A DNA stretch of 64,000 bases from Arthrobacter sp. ISL-85 (GCF_018613675.1 NZ_JAGGPQ010000005.1:1-64000), one strand, 5' to 3'. Shown: positions 36,166 through 45,468, numbered from the stretch's first letter. A program made the numbers and translations. Notes: generated from the letters alone by a model not told the origin.

Positions 36166-36516
36166 ATGGACACCAGAACTTACACAGCACTAGTAGTACC
36201 GGCAGGCAATTCCGAACCGATCCGGATGGAGCAGGTCGGCGCGGACCAGCCGGCGTTGGAAACCCTGGTGGGCGGGCCCCTCGAGTCGGTAATCCGCGGT
36301 GACTGGCACGTCCACCTCAACGCGGAAAGCGTCACCATGCTCCTGCCGGTCAACGTCCGCGCCGGGCAGCTGATGCACGAATGCGGCCTGGACCTTGACG
36401 GGATCCGCGGCACCGCCGTCTTCCTGGGCCGCGGTGAGCACGGGGCCGAGGCGGACGTCCCGGACCATTTGGCCCGGCTCGCGGAGGAGCTTTTCGGGGC
36501 GCCGCTGGCCGCCTGA
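36166..36516 (+). CDS. DUF3846-like small protein
   Basis: ATG 36166 with GGAG at 36152-36155 gives 116 residues; ATG 36151 is an alternative. The chain YTALVVPAGNSEPIRMEQVG and the end RGTAVFLGRGEHGAEADVPDHL resemble DUF3846 proteins, small acidic proteins of unknown function often found on phages and actinobacterial chromosomes. No signal peptide. It follows mmuM by 54 bases and may be co-transcribed. Confidence 0.7.
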   Translation: MDTRTYTALVVPAGNSEPIRMEQVGADQPALETLVGGPLESVIRGDWHVHLNAESVTMLLPVNVRAGQLMHECGLDLDGIRGTAVFLGRGEHGAEADVPDHLARLAEELFGAPLAA

Positions 36517-36550
36517 CCTACAGCCGTTCAGTGCCGCCGGCGGCCCCCAG

Positions 36551-37102
36551 CTACTCCCTGCGTACCCCGTAGGTGCTCAGCACGTTGCCCTTACTGGTGG
36601 TTTTCTGGTCCTGCAGTTCAAGGCGGGTCAGCGGGTCACCGTCCTCGAACAGCCGGCGGCCACTGCCGGCGATCACCGGATGGGTCATCAGCTGCAGCGA
36701 ATCCAGCAGGCCTGCGAACAGCAGTTGCCGCACCACGGAGATGCTTCCGCACACGGCGATTTCGCCGCCGTCGCGCTCCTTCAACGCGGCCACGAACTCC
36801 TCAAGCGGCGCGTCCATCAGCTGCGAGTTCTGCCATTCAAGCGGCTCCGTCAGGGTGCGCGACGCGACGAACTTCTCCACCGGGTTGATGAACGCCGCAA
36901 AGTCCTGGTCCTGCGGGGCGTTAGGCCAGTAACCGGCCCACTCCTGGTAGCTGACGCGGCCCAGTATAACCGTGTCCACGGCGCTGATCATCCTGGTCAA
37001 CCCCGCACCGAGATCGTCGTCGAAGCTGTCGAACTGGAATTTGAAAGGTTCGGACACCACCCCGTCCACGGAGTGGAACAGGCCGGCAGTGACTTTGCGC
37101 AT
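36551..37102 (-). CDS. RibD C-terminal/dihydrofolate-reductase-like protein
   Basis: GGAGG precedes ATG 37102. The 183-residue protein has the RibD_C fold marks: VTAGLFHSVDGVVSEP, TVILGRVSYQEWAGYWP and GGEIAVCGSISVVRQLLFAGLLDSL, HPVIAGSGRRLFEDG. Such small single-domain proteins bind NADPH but their substrates are generally unknown. Confidence 0.88.
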   Translation of the reverse strand: MRKVTAGLFHSVDGVVSEPFKFQFDSFDDDLGAGLTRMISAVDTVILGRVSYQEWAGYWPNAPQDQDFAAFINPVEKFVASRTLTEPLEWQNSQLMDAPLEEFVAALKERDGGEIAVCGSISVVRQLLFAGLLDSLQLMTHPVIAGSGRRLFEDGDPLTRLELQDQKTTSKGNVLSTYGVRRE

Positions 37103-37326
37103 GGGAAGCCTCCAAATAATGATCGGACAGGCTTTACGGTATTCGGCCGGAGCCCTTCCGGGAAGGGTTCTTCAGCCAGCGGTTCCGGCGCGGAGTTCGT
37201 CCGACGGCGGGACGCCACGTTAGCTTCATCACTCGCCGTGTCGTCTTGCGCGGTTTCGCCCCCGCCGGGCCCCATACTTGTCATTGAACGGCTGTTGCCG
37301 TCCCCCGGCCAGGCAGGAGGAAGTGC

Positions 37327-37707
37327 ATGGAACCCCTGAAAAAAGTCGTGACCAACCAGTATTTCCCTGCCGGCGCCGTACTGGCGGCTGTCCTGCTGTT
37401 CTGGGTCGTCGCCATGCTTGGCGGCCTGTCGCTGCTCAACAACAACCAGCCGCCGCTGACCACCCTGACCTGGATGCTGTTCGTCTACGCAGCAGCTGTG
37501 CTGACTCCCCTCGCAGGGCTGCTCGCCGCCGTCGACCTGGTCCGCCGCTGGCGCCGCAACCGCGCCGCCGTACCCGCCGCCTCCGCGGATTCCGGCATGG
37601 CCAATTCTTCTGCCGGCGCCGGGGAAGCCTCCCAGCCCGCACAGCCCCCAAGCACCCAGCCGGCACCGGGCAAGCCGCAGCGCCCCGGCCGCCAGGAAGC
37701 GGCCTAG
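37327..37707 (+). CDS. Small two-helix membrane protein
   Basis: GGAGGAAG precedes ATG 37327. Two membrane helices (AGAVLAAVLLFWVVAMLGGL and WMLFVYAAAVLTPLAGLLAA) are followed by a basic RRWRRNR stretch and a Pro/Ala-rich tail of about 45 residues. No family recognised; a membrane anchor for other proteins is possible. Confidence 0.7.
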   Translation: MEPLKKVVTNQYFPAGAVLAAVLLFWVVAMLGGLSLLNNNQPPLTTLTWMLFVYAAAVLTPLAGLLAAVDLVRRWRRNRAAVPAASADSGMANSSAGAGEASQPAQPPSTQPAPGKPQRPGRQEAA

Positions 37708-37725
37708 GCCCCGGGGCCGCCCTGC

Positions 37726-39897
37726 CTACCTGCCCTTCAGGGCGTTGAGGGCCTCTTCCGCGTGGTGCAAAGCCTGGCCAAGCCTGTCGCCGGGCTCCGG
37801 CAGTGAAAACAGGTAGCCCTGCAGCGAATCACACTCCAGCGCCGTCAGGTAGTCCGCCTGCGCCGCCGTCTCGATCCCTTCCGCTGTCACGGTCAGGCCC
37901 AGGCTGTGAGCCATGTTGATCATGGAGCTGAGGATGGGCAGGCGCTCGTTGCCGGTCCGCACCATGGACACAAAGGTCTTATCGATCTTGACTGTATCCA
38001 CGGGCAGGTCCTGAAGCCGGCCCAGCGAGGAGTAGCCGGTGCCAAAATCATCCAGCGCCACCCGGGCGCCGGCGTCCCGCAGCGCGCTGAGTTGCTGGAT
38101 CAGGCTGCAGTCGGCGTCGAAGAACACGCTCTCGGTCACTTCCAGGACCAGCTGGTAGGGGGCCACGCCGCTCGCTTCCGCAAGCCGGAGGACGCTCTCG
38201 GCGAAGTGAGGTTCCTGCAGCTGGACGCCGGAGACGTTCACGGCCAGGGAGCGCGACGGATCCTCGCTGAGCCAACGGGCCAGCTGCACCATTCCGCTGG
38301 CCATCACTTCGGCGCCGATCTCGCCGATCAGCCCGGTGCGCTCCGCGAGTGGAATAAAGATCGACGGCGGAACCCGCTCGCCGTCCCTGTCCCACCTGGC
38401 CAGCGCCTCCAGCTGGACCACCTGGCCCATGCGGTGCGAGACGATCGGCTGGAAGTCCACGGTAATTTCGCCGCGGGGTACGGCCAGCTGCAGCCCGCTT
38501 TCCATGTGCGTCCGCTGCACCAGCGCCTGCATCATGTCCGGGTGGAAACGCAGGAACCGGTTCTTGCCGGCAGCCTTGGCAGCATACATCGCAATGTCTG
38601 CATGCCGGAGCAGTTCGGAGGGGCCCACGCTGTCCTGGCCAAGGGAGGCGAGCCCCAGGCTCAGGCTGGGACGGAGGACAGTGCCGTTGATGGTCACGGG
38701 GACGTGCAGGCAGCGCACGATGCATGCGGCGATCGCATCGGCATCGGGGCTGGCAGTCAGGAGCACCACGAACTCGTCACCGCCCAGACGGGCCACGACG
38801 TCGGCGGTGGGGACGCAGCCGCGGAGCCGGCGTGCCACTTCGATGAGCATGTCGTCTCCCGCCTGGTGGCCAAGGATATCGTTGACTTCCTTGAAGTCGT
38901 CCAGGTCAAGGAGCAGGACATCCACTGTCTTCAGCCGGGGTTCCTGCAGCGATTCGGCAAGGGCGTCGTTGAACACGGCCCGGTTGGCGAGCCCGGTCAG
39001 CGGATCCTGGAATGCCATGGCGCGCAGTTTTTCAGCCTGGACTGCAAGGTCCATCATGGCCCGGTGCGCCTGCTCCTGCGCCTTCCGCCGCGGCGTCACG
39101 TCGCGGAAGCTCCATACCCGGCCCACGATTTTTTCGCCTACCCGCTGTGGGCGGGAATACCTTTCGAAGGTACGGCCGTCACGGAATTCCACAACATCGT
39201 GGCTTTCGGCGGCCGGGTCCTCCTGGAGTTCGCCCAGCCGGGCGGTGAAGGCCACGGGGTCGGCCACCTGCTCCACGATGAGCTGCATTACCGGTTCCTC
39301 GGTGTCGCCTTCCATGAGCTCGGGCGGGATACGCCACATGGCGAGGAACTGGTCGTTGAATCCGGTCACGCTGCCGTCATTGCCGATCACAAGGATGCCG
39401 TCCGCGGTTGATTCAAGGGTGGCCGTCAGCAGCGACATGGCCTCGCTGAGGTTTGCGGCGCCCGTCTTGCGGTGACCGGTCCCGCGGGCGGAGAGCAGCA
39501 GCCGTGGGCTTGCCGGGCCCGTCTTTCCGGATGCCGCCTGGGCAGTGCCGGCCGGATCGTGCCGGGGGAGAAGCGCACCGGCCAGTTCAATGGGGAACTC
39601 GGTTCCGTCCCTGCGCAGGGCGATGATTTCCCGCGGCGGTGGATGCTCCTGCGGCTGGGTGAGGAGCTGGTGCAGCAGCTGGGCCACCTCGTCGCGGCAG
39701 CCCTCTCCGATCAGCAGCCGGTGGTCCAGGCCGGGGAAGGCGTCCTGCTGCAGGGCGAACAGCCGTGCCGCTGCGGCATTTCCCGCCAGGACGGTGCCGT
39801 CGGCGCCCAGTGCCAGGAGTGCATCCGGGCTTGCATCCATGACGACGCCAAAAGTCTGTAATGCCACATTGTTTTCACGGCCTGAAAAACCGGTCAT
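37726..39897 (-). CDS. PAS-PAS-GGDEF-EAL c-di-GMP protein
   Basis: ATG 39897 with AAGGGG upstream gives 723 residues: PAS 1 (about 15-110), PAS 2 (150-270, NDQFLAMWRIP), GGDEF (290-450) and EAL (465-715). The cyclase site RLGGDEF and the phosphodiesterase signature QLEALARW, NVSGVQL, VLEVTES, DDFGTGYSS and KIDKTFV are intact, so both activities are possible. No membrane helices, so it should be a cytosolic sensor that makes or breaks c-di-GMP. It faces away from its neighbours. Confidence 0.94.
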   Translation of the reverse strand: MTGFSGRENNVALQTFGVVMDASPDALLALGADGTVLAGNAAAARLFALQQDAFPGLDHRLLIGEGCRDEVAQLLHQLLTQPQEHPPPREIIALRRDGTEFPIELAGALLPRHDPAGTAQAASGKTGPASPRLLLSARGTGHRKTGAANLSEAMSLLTATLESTADGILVIGNDGSVTGFNDQFLAMWRIPPELMEGDTEEPVMQLIVEQVADPVAFTARLGELQEDPAAESHDVVEFRDGRTFERYSRPQRVGEKIVGRVWSFRDVTPRRKAQEQAHRAMMDLAVQAEKLRAMAFQDPLTGLANRAVFNDALAESLQEPRLKTVDVLLLDLDDFKEVNDILGHQAGDDMLIEVARRLRGCVPTADVVARLGGDEFVVLLTASPDADAIAACIVRCLHVPVTINGTVLRPSLSLGLASLGQDSVGPSELLRHADIAMYAAKAAGKNRFLRFHPDMMQALVQRTHMESGLQLAVPRGEITVDFQPIVSHRMGQVVQLEALARWDRDGERVPPSIFIPLAERTGLIGEIGAEVMASGMVQLARWLSEDPSRSLAVNVSGVQLQEPHFAESVLRLAEASGVAPYQLVLEVTESVFFDADCSLIQQLSALRDAGARVALDDFGTGYSSLGRLQDLPVDTVKIDKTFVSMVRTGNERLPILSSMINMAHSLGLTVTAEGIETAAQADYLTALECDSLQGYLFSLPEPGDRLGQALHHAEEALNALKGR

Positions 39898-39995
39898 CAC
39901 ACCACCCCTTCGCAATCATAAAGGCCGCAGGGGGAAATTGGGGGGTGTACCCGTGACGTCGGATTTATTCCACACGAACCTGGCGCCGGACGTAA

Positions 39996-40032
39996 AAAGC
40001 GCCGGCCTCCTTTTTGGAGTCCGGCGCCTCTT
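39996..40032 (-). terminator. Rho-independent terminator of the glsB-type gene
   Basis: On the minus strand GGCGCCGGACTCC pairs with GGAGGCCGGCGC around an AAAAA loop and runs into TTTTTACG. Confidence 0.75.
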
Positions 40033-40054
40033 ACAATTGACTTTAGTGAAACGG

Positions 40055-40324
40055 CTACACCCGGCGGCCGCTGCGGTTGGTGACGGCGCCGTAGATCAGC
40101 AGCACGATGATCGAGCCGAGGATCGCCAGCAGCCAGGTCCTGAGGTCGAAGAACTCCGCCAGTCCGCCGCCAAAGATCAGTGATCCGATCCAGCCGCCCA
40201 AGATGGCCCCAACAACGCCGAGGACCATGGTGATCACCCAGCCACCGCCTTGGCGGCCCGGCAGGATGGCCTTTGCAATGGCTCCAGCAATCAGGCCCAA
40301 AATGAGAAAACCGATAATGCCCAT
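40055..40324 (-). CDS. GlsB/YeaQ/YmgE-family stress membrane protein
   Basis: AAGGAG precedes ATG 40324. The 89-residue protein has three helices typical of the family: MGIIGFLILGLIAGAIAKAI, then the PGRQGGGW turn, VLGVVGAILGGWIG and LAILGSIIVLLIYGA. These small proteins are induced by general stress. The sequence TAAGCCTGCTGA upstream (40383-40394) resembles the palindrome in front of the stress protein at 44178. Confidence 0.9.
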   Translation of the reverse strand: MGIIGFLILGLIAGAIAKAILPGRQGGGWVITMVLGVVGAILGGWIGSLIFGGGLAEFFDLRTWLLAILGSIIVLLIYGAVTNRSGRRV

Positions 40325-40382
40325 GTTGCCACTCCTTGTCAGTAAGTTGTGCCGGGCCCCCATTTCCGGTTCCTTTATTCAA

Positions 40383-40394
40383 TCAGCAGGCTTA
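40383..40394 (-). promoter_or_regulatory. TAAGC-N2-GCTTA-like motif before the glsB-type gene
   Basis: Read on the minus strand this is TAAGCCTGCTGA, 10 of 12 matches to the perfect palindrome TAAGCATGCTTA at 44039-44050. It lies about 60 bases before the start codon. Confidence 0.35.
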
Positions 40395-40524
40395 CTACTC
40401 TGCAAGGCCTTGATTATCACAGGATGACTGTCAGTTTGGCCCGAATATAGTAGAACTTTGTCGGCTGGAAAAAGCGGCTGCCGATAGGATTGGGTGTCCC
40501 TGCAGCTGATGAAGGAGCTCCGGC

Positions 40525-41388
40525 ATGTCCACCCAGGCCCAGCGGCGGCGAGCGATCTTCCTCGACATTGATGGCACCTACGCCGACCACGGCCTTGCCC
40601 CGGAGGCGCACGTTGATGCCGTCCGGACCGCACGCCAACGCGGCCACCTCGTGTTCGTCTGCACCGGGCGTCCCCTGTCCATGGTCCCCGGGCACATCCT
40701 GGAGGTGGGCTTCGACGGCACCATCACGGGTGCCGGCGCCAGGGTGGAGGTTGCCGGCGAAGTCCTCAAGGATGCGCGTTTTGAGCCGGAGGTGGCCGCA
40801 CACATCGTGGAAACGCTCGACGCGTACGGTGCCGCCTACATCCTGGAAGCACCCGAGGCGCTGCATGGCCGCACGGGCGTGGACCGGCGGCTCCGGGAGG
40901 TCCTTGGGCCGATCTTTGCCGGCCGGGCACGGCACGATGGCGTCCTCAGCACGGACGTGGACCCACTGGAGGACATCCTCGGGCCCATGCAGTACAGCGA
41001 CGATCTCCGCGCTACGTCATACGCCAAGATCTCCTGCTTCGATTCACCGGTGCCGCTGGCCCGCCTGATGGAGGCCTTCGGCCCCGGGGTGGGGCTGATC
41101 CCCAGTTCCCTGTCGGCGCTGGGCGACCGTGCGGGGGAGATCTACATGGCAGGCATCCACAAGGCCGTGGGCATCCAGGTGGTGGAGGCCCGGCTCGGCC
41201 TGGACCGGGCGGACATCGTGGCCATCGGCGACAGCGCCAATGACATTGAGATGCTCGAATACGCCGGCGTGGGCATTGCCGTGGAGGGCGGCCACCCTGC
41301 CGTTCTTGCTGTGGCGGACAGGACTACGGCCGCGCCGGCCGGCGGCGGCGTTGCGCTGGCCTTCGCAGAGTTGGGGCTCCTGGGGTAG
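40525..41388 (+). CDS. Cof-type HAD hydrolase (IIB)
   Basis: AAGGAG precedes ATG 40525. The 287-residue protein shows AIFLDIDGTYADHG (nucleophile), CTGRP, a class IIB cap, HKAVGIQVV with the motif 3 Lys and IVAIGDSANDIEMLEYAGVGIAV. Such enzymes dephosphorylate sugar phosphates, nucleotides or flavins. Convergent with ugd. Confidence 0.9.
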   Translation: MSTQAQRRRAIFLDIDGTYADHGLAPEAHVDAVRTARQRGHLVFVCTGRPLSMVPGHILEVGFDGTITGAGARVEVAGEVLKDARFEPEVAAHIVETLDAYGAAYILEAPEALHGRTGVDRRLREVLGPIFAGRARHDGVLSTDVDPLEDILGPMQYSDDLRATSYAKISCFDSPVPLARLMEAFGPGVGLIPSSLSALGDRAGEIYMAGIHKAVGIQVVEARLGLDRADIVAIGDSANDIEMLEYAGVGIAVEGGHPAVLAVADRTTAAPAGGGVALAFAELGLLG

Positions 41389-41391
41389 GGC

Positions 41392-42762
41392 TCAATGCGC
41401 GGCGGCTGCCGCGGTCGAAGCAGCAGCGGACGTGCCGAGCCCGCGCACCACCCAGCCCTGGTCCTCCCACGCCGCTGCATCCAGCACATTCCGCGCGTCC
41501 AGGACCACCCGCCGTCGTACTTGCTGCCCGGCCGCGGCGGGGCACAGTTGCCGGTACTCGTCCCACTCGGTGAGGAGCAGCACCAGCTCAGCGTCCTGGA
41601 GTGCGCGCGCCGCGGAGGCTTCGAAGCGGAGGCGCGGGTAGCGGCGCCAGGCAAGGTTCACCGCCTTGGGGTCAGTGACCGTGACGTGGGCCCCGGCAGC
41701 GGCCAGCCGGTCCGCCACATCCAGTGCCGGGGAATCGCGGATATCGTCGGTATCAGGTTTGAAGGAGGCACCCAGCACGGCAATGGAACGCCCAGCCACC
41801 GTCCCGCCGCACAGCTCCTCCGCCAGGCCCACCGTGCGTTGACGCTGGCCCAGGTTCACGGCATCGACCAAGTGCATCCAGTCCTCCACCGCGGGCACGC
41901 CCAGGGTGGCAGCCTGGATGCGGAAGCTGCGGATGTCCTTGGGCAGGCACCCGCCGCCGAAACCAAGCCCGGCATGGAGGTACCGGCTGCCGATCCGCGG
42001 GTCCAGCCCCATCGCCTCACTGAGCTCGGTGATATCAGCGCCCGCAGCATCGCACAATTCCGCCACCGCGTTGATGAAGCTGACCTTGGTGGCCAGGTAT
42101 GCGTTGGCCGCCGACTTGATCAGTTCCGCCGTGGCGAAGTTGCACACCAGACGCGGAATCCCGGCGGCCAGCAACGGTTCGTACACGGCGTCCAGCGCTG
42201 CTGCCACCCCCAGGGGTGCACCGGTGGACAGGTTGAAGGCGCCGGTCCGGCCGCCGTCCACGCCGTAGACCAGCCGGTCCGGGACCAGCGAGTCCTTGAC
42301 GGCAGTGCCCTGTCGCAGGAACTCGGGGTTCCAGCCGAGCAGCACGTCCGGCCGCGAAGCCAGGACACCACGCAGCATGTCAACGGTGCCAACGGGCACC
42401 GTTGATTTGCCCACGACGACGGCGCCTGCAGCCAGGTGCGGCAACAGCGCTTCCGTTGCGGAGACCAGGAAGGTGAGGTCGGCGGCGTCGGACGTCTTGT
42501 CCTGCGGCGTCCCCACGCACAGGAAGTGCACTTGTGCGCCTCCTGCTGCGGCGGGATCGGTGGTGAACCTCAGCCGTCCGGTGGCGATGCCGTCCCGGAG
42601 GAGCTCATCCAGTCCGGGTTCGTGGAACGGTGCCGCGCCCTGTGCCAGCTGTGCTATTTTGCCGGGGTCGATGTCGATGCCCACCACGGTGTGGCCCATG
42701 GATGCCAGGGTTGCCGCGTGGACAGCGCCCAGGTAACCGCATCCGATCACGGATATTTTCAT
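41392..42762 (-). CDS. ugd: UDP-glucose 6-dehydrogenase
   Basis: The 456-residue enzyme oxidises UDP-glucose to UDP-glucuronate. It has an N-terminal Rossmann motif (VIGCGYLGAVHAATLA), CVGTPQ, KSTVPVGT, NPEFLRQG, the Lys of AELIKSAANAYLATKVSFIN, the catalytic Cys in GFGGGCLPKD, and LGASFKPDTDDIRDSP. The C-terminus is Ala/Thr-rich. Its ATG overlaps the stop of the glycosyltransferase gene by four bases, so the sugar donor is probably made together with an enzyme of the same pathway. Confidence 0.95.
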   Translation of the reverse strand: MKISVIGCGYLGAVHAATLASMGHTVVGIDIDPGKIAQLAQGAAPFHEPGLDELLRDGIATGRLRFTTDPAAAGGAQVHFLCVGTPQDKTSDAADLTFLVSATEALLPHLAAGAVVVGKSTVPVGTVDMLRGVLASRPDVLLGWNPEFLRQGTAVKDSLVPDRLVYGVDGGRTGAFNLSTGAPLGVAAALDAVYEPLLAAGIPRLVCNFATAELIKSAANAYLATKVSFINAVAELCDAAGADITELSEAMGLDPRIGSRYLHAGLGFGGGCLPKDIRSFRIQAATLGVPAVEDWMHLVDAVNLGQRQRTVGLAEELCGGTVAGRSIAVLGASFKPDTDDIRDSPALDVADRLAAAGAHVTVTDPKAVNLAWRRYPRLRFEASAARALQDAELVLLLTEWDEYRQLCPAAAGQQVRRRVVLDARNVLDAAAWEDQGWVVRGLGTSAAASTAAAAAH

Positions 42763-43916
42763 GATGATGCTCCTGCCTTTGAGGCTTTCTGCGCGGCTGA
42801 AGGCGCCGCCGCGATGACATCCGAGTAGTGCTGCACCAATTCCGTGCAGAGGGCAGGCCAGGTTTTGTCCTGCACCGATGCATGCGCTGTGGCGGCAAAT
42901 GCCCGGCGTTTAGCGTCATCGCCCATCAGGTCCAGCACCCGGGCACGCATGGCGGACAGGTCGCCCGGTTCGTACAGCCACCCGGTGCGCGAATTTTCCA
43001 CCAGGTCCAAGGGCCCGCCCCGGCCCGTGGCCACCACCGGAACGCCCGACGCCATGGCCTCCTGGATGGTTTGGCAGAAGGTTTCGAACTCGCCGGGATG
43101 GACGAACAGGTCGAACGATGCCACCGCTCGCGGCAGATCGTCACCGCCCAGGAAGCCCGTGAACGCCGCACGGGGGAGCGCAGCCTCCAGCGCTGCCCGC
43201 TGGGGTCCGTCGCCCACGATCACCAGCTTCGAGCCGGGTATTCCGGCGAGGGAGGCAAGGTCTTCCACCTGCTTTTCCACGGCCAGGCGGCCCACATAGC
43301 CGATGATCCGTTCACCGTCCGGGGCGACCGATGCCCGCCAGCCGTCGTCGCGCTTTTCCGGCGAAAACCGCGCGGTGTCCACGCCACGGCGCCACATCCG
43401 CACCCGCGGGATGCCCCGGCCGCGCAACTGGTTCAGCGCGAACGTGGAGGGCACCAACGTGCGTGAGGCCAGCAGATGGATGTTCTCCACCCTGTTCCAG
43501 GCCCAGTTCTCCAGGAAGGGAACGCCGTACCGGGCGGCGTAGCTGGGAACTTCGGTCTGGTAGATGGCCACGGTGGGGATGCCAAGCTGGTACGCCGCCT
43601 GGGCGGCCCGCCAGCCCAGGACGAATGGCGAGGCAAGATGCACAACGTCGGGCGCGTACTCGGCAAGGATTCGCTTGACCCGGTACACACCTCCCAGTGC
43701 TACCCGCACGTTCGTGTAGCCGGCCAACGGGACCGACGGCAGTCGGTGGACTTCCGCCCCCTTGACCTGGCCGGGCGCCGCCCCATCCTGGGCCGACGGG
43801 GCGATGACGAGGACGTCGTCGCCCCGCTCCTGGAGATGGTCCAGGACCCGAAGGATTGAATGGGTGACACCGTTCATCAACGGCAGGAATGACTCGGCGA
43901 CGATTGCGATCCTCAC
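42759..43916 (-). CDS. GT4 glycosyltransferase (MgtA/PimB-like mannosyltransferase)
   Basis: GTG 43916 with GGAGGG upstream gives 385 residues. GT4 features: VAESFLPLMNGVTHSILRVLDHL, VHLASPFVLGWRA, donor site IGYVGRLAVEKQVEDL, IVGDGPQR, and HPGEFETFCQTIQEAMASGVPVVATGRGGPLDLV. It is closest in pattern to GDP-mannose-dependent enzymes that mannosylate lipids. Coupled to ugd, it could extend a glucuronosyl-diacylglycerol anchor, as known for MgtA of Corynebacterium and Micrococcus lipomannan; this link is inference. Confidence 0.88.
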   Translation of the reverse strand: MRIAIVAESFLPLMNGVTHSILRVLDHLQERGDDVLVIAPSAQDGAAPGQVKGAEVHRLPSVPLAGYTNVRVALGGVYRVKRILAEYAPDVVHLASPFVLGWRAAQAAYQLGIPTVAIYQTEVPSYAARYGVPFLENWAWNRVENIHLLASRTLVPSTFALNQLRGRGIPRVRMWRRGVDTARFSPEKRDDGWRASVAPDGERIIGYVGRLAVEKQVEDLASLAGIPGSKLVIVGDGPQRAALEAALPRAAFTGFLGGDDLPRAVASFDLFVHPGEFETFCQTIQEAMASGVPVVATGRGGPLDLVENSRTGWLYEPGDLSAMRARVLDLMGDDAKRRAFAATAHASVQDKTWPALCTELVQHYSDVIAAAPSAAQKASKAGASS

Positions 43917-44012
43917 CCCTCCACCCTGGGCGTCGTCCTTGAAATGGCGGGGGAAAAAGCGTTACCCGGAGGAGAAGGCCGGGTGAACAGCTGACCCGGC
44001 GCCAAAAAAAAT

Positions 44013-44050
44013 TACTAAGCAGGCTTTGCATTTGATGCTAAGCATGCTTA
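44013..44050 (+). promoter_or_regulatory. Paired TAAGCATGCTTA-type motifs before the PRC-DUF2382 gene
   Basis: A perfect 12-bp palindrome TAAGCATGCTTA (44039-44050) is preceded by a related TAAGCAGGCTTT at 44015-44026, 24 bases apart, on the same face of the helix. Similar sequences stand before the glsB-type gene and the secreted protein at 59328. Confidence 0.5.
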
Positions 44051-44177
44051 CGGTAGTGGGGCAGTCAGCGCAGGGCCTCAAGCAGCCGGGGCCGGAAGCC
44101 GGACGACGGGAGAAAGCCCCGGTCCGGAACATCCATTGCTGGCAGACCCAGTGCAACGACCATCCAGAGGAGACGTC

Positions 44178-45023
44178 ATGCTTACCAGGGAAAACCTTGA
44201 AAACCTGCTCACCAAGGGCGGCAACGTCGTCGGTTCCGACGGCACGAAAATCGGTTCGATCGGCCAGCTGTACGCAGACGACGATACGGGCGAGCCCACT
44301 TGGGTCACCGTAAAGACGGGCCTCTTCGGTACTTCCGAGTCCTTTGTTCCAGTTGAGGGTGCGCACAACCAGGGCGAAGACCTGGTGGTTCCCTTCAGCA
44401 AGGAGCACGTCAAGGACGCTCCCCGCGTGGATGCCGACGGCCACCTCACCCCTGAGGAAGAGGACCGGCTGTACACCTACTACGAGCGAGGCGCACGGAC
44501 CTACACCGAGGCCCGCTCCGGTGCCGCAGGGGACGTCGACCTGCAGGGCGACGCCGACCTCAACGCAGGCACCCCCACCACCGGGCTCGGCGCAGGCAAC
44601 GATCGTGACACCACGCGTGGAACGGTTGGCCACGACACGTCCGGCCCCACCACGGACGACGCCATGACGCGTTCCGAGGAACAGCTGCACGTGGGCAAGG
44701 AACGCGAGGCCACCGGCCGGGCACGTCTGCGCAAGTACGTCACCACTGAGAATGTCACCAAGACGATCCCGGTGGAGCGTGAGGAAGTCCGGATCGAGCG
44801 TGAGCCCATCACGGACGCCAACCGCGGTGCCGCCCTCGACGGACCTGCCATCAGCGAAGAAGAGCACGAGGTGATCCTCCACGAGGAGCGCCCGGTAGTG
44901 CAGAAGGAAGCTGTCCCCGTGGAGCGGGTCCGGCTGGACAAGGAAGTTGTCCGCGACGACGTCACGGTCAACGAGGAAGTCCGCAAGGAAAACATCGAAA
45001 CAGACGGCGACACCCGTCGCTGA
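44178..45023 (+). CDS. PRC-barrel and DUF2382 (YsnF/AvaK) stress protein
   Basis: AGAGGAG precedes ATG 44178. The 281-residue protein has an N-terminal PRC-barrel (GGNVVGSDGTKIGSIGQLYAD, GEPTWVTVKTGLFG), an acidic Gly/Thr linker, and a C-terminal DUF2382 with the strand repeats LRKYVTTENVTKTIPVEREE, EEHEVILHEERPVVQKEAVP and VRLDKEVVRDDVTVNEEVRK. This architecture is general-stress associated in actinobacteria. It is monocistronic with a terminator. Confidence 0.93.
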   Translation: MLTRENLENLLTKGGNVVGSDGTKIGSIGQLYADDDTGEPTWVTVKTGLFGTSESFVPVEGAHNQGEDLVVPFSKEHVKDAPRVDADGHLTPEEEDRLYTYYERGARTYTEARSGAAGDVDLQGDADLNAGTPTTGLGAGNDRDTTRGTVGHDTSGPTTDDAMTRSEEQLHVGKEREATGRARLRKYVTTENVTKTIPVEREEVRIEREPITDANRGAALDGPAISEEEHEVILHEERPVVQKEAVPVERVRLDKEVVRDDVTVNEEVRKENIETDGDTRR

Positions 45024-45097
45024 TCCGGGACGGGGGCCTCGGCCTCCAGTTCCGGGGGCCCACGCTGAGCGAATCAGGTGGCCCTGATACGGTGAAC

Positions 45098-45143
45098 GGC
45101 GCCGGGAGCCTGCTTGAAGGGGCTCCCGGCGCCGCACCATTTT
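45098..45143 (+). terminator. Terminator after the DUF2382 gene
   Basis: A perfect 13-bp stem (GGCGCCGGGAGCC with its complement at 45121-45133) with a 10-base loop is followed by ATTTTA. Confidence 0.75.
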
Positions 45144-45148
45144 AAAAC

Positions 45149-45186
45149 GCTGGTGCAGCCGCGCTGAGAGCGGTGACTGCACCAGC
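45149..45186. other. Second hairpin of unknown role
   Basis: GCTGGTGCAG (45149-45158) and CTGCACCAGC (45177-45186) form a perfect 10-bp stem, with an inner CCGC/GCGG pair in the loop. It follows the terminator directly and has no T-run. Confidence 0.4.
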
Positions 45187-45468
45187 CAGTAGGACGAATA
45201 TCTTCAGAACTTACGGTTCATCTCTCATTCGCGGCTCCTGTTTTCCCGGTTTACGGAATCCGGGTACACGGCTGGCGCGGTTCACGCCCGGCGGCCAGCA
45301 GAAATTGCAATATGCCCCCGGTGGGGCGGCGCGTGTTGGTTTCTACCAATTTTACGGCGGGGCAGGGCAAAAAGCGCCGGATGCCACGGCAGTGGATTGT
45401 TGATCGGTGCCCGCGGGGAGCCTGTCGTTCGCAGGCGCGGCGCATACGGCGTGACACCATGGAACACG
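45187..45468. other. Intergenic region before the DUF6350-like gene
   Basis: About 280 bases that I cannot assign to a gene. It should contain the promoter of the membrane-protein gene; no operator or RNA was recognised. Confidence 0.4.

Noticed and set aside
37906..39411. 501-codon open frame antisense to the GGDEF-EAL gene
   Set aside because: No recognisable motifs and no ribosome site; the minus strand encodes intact domains.
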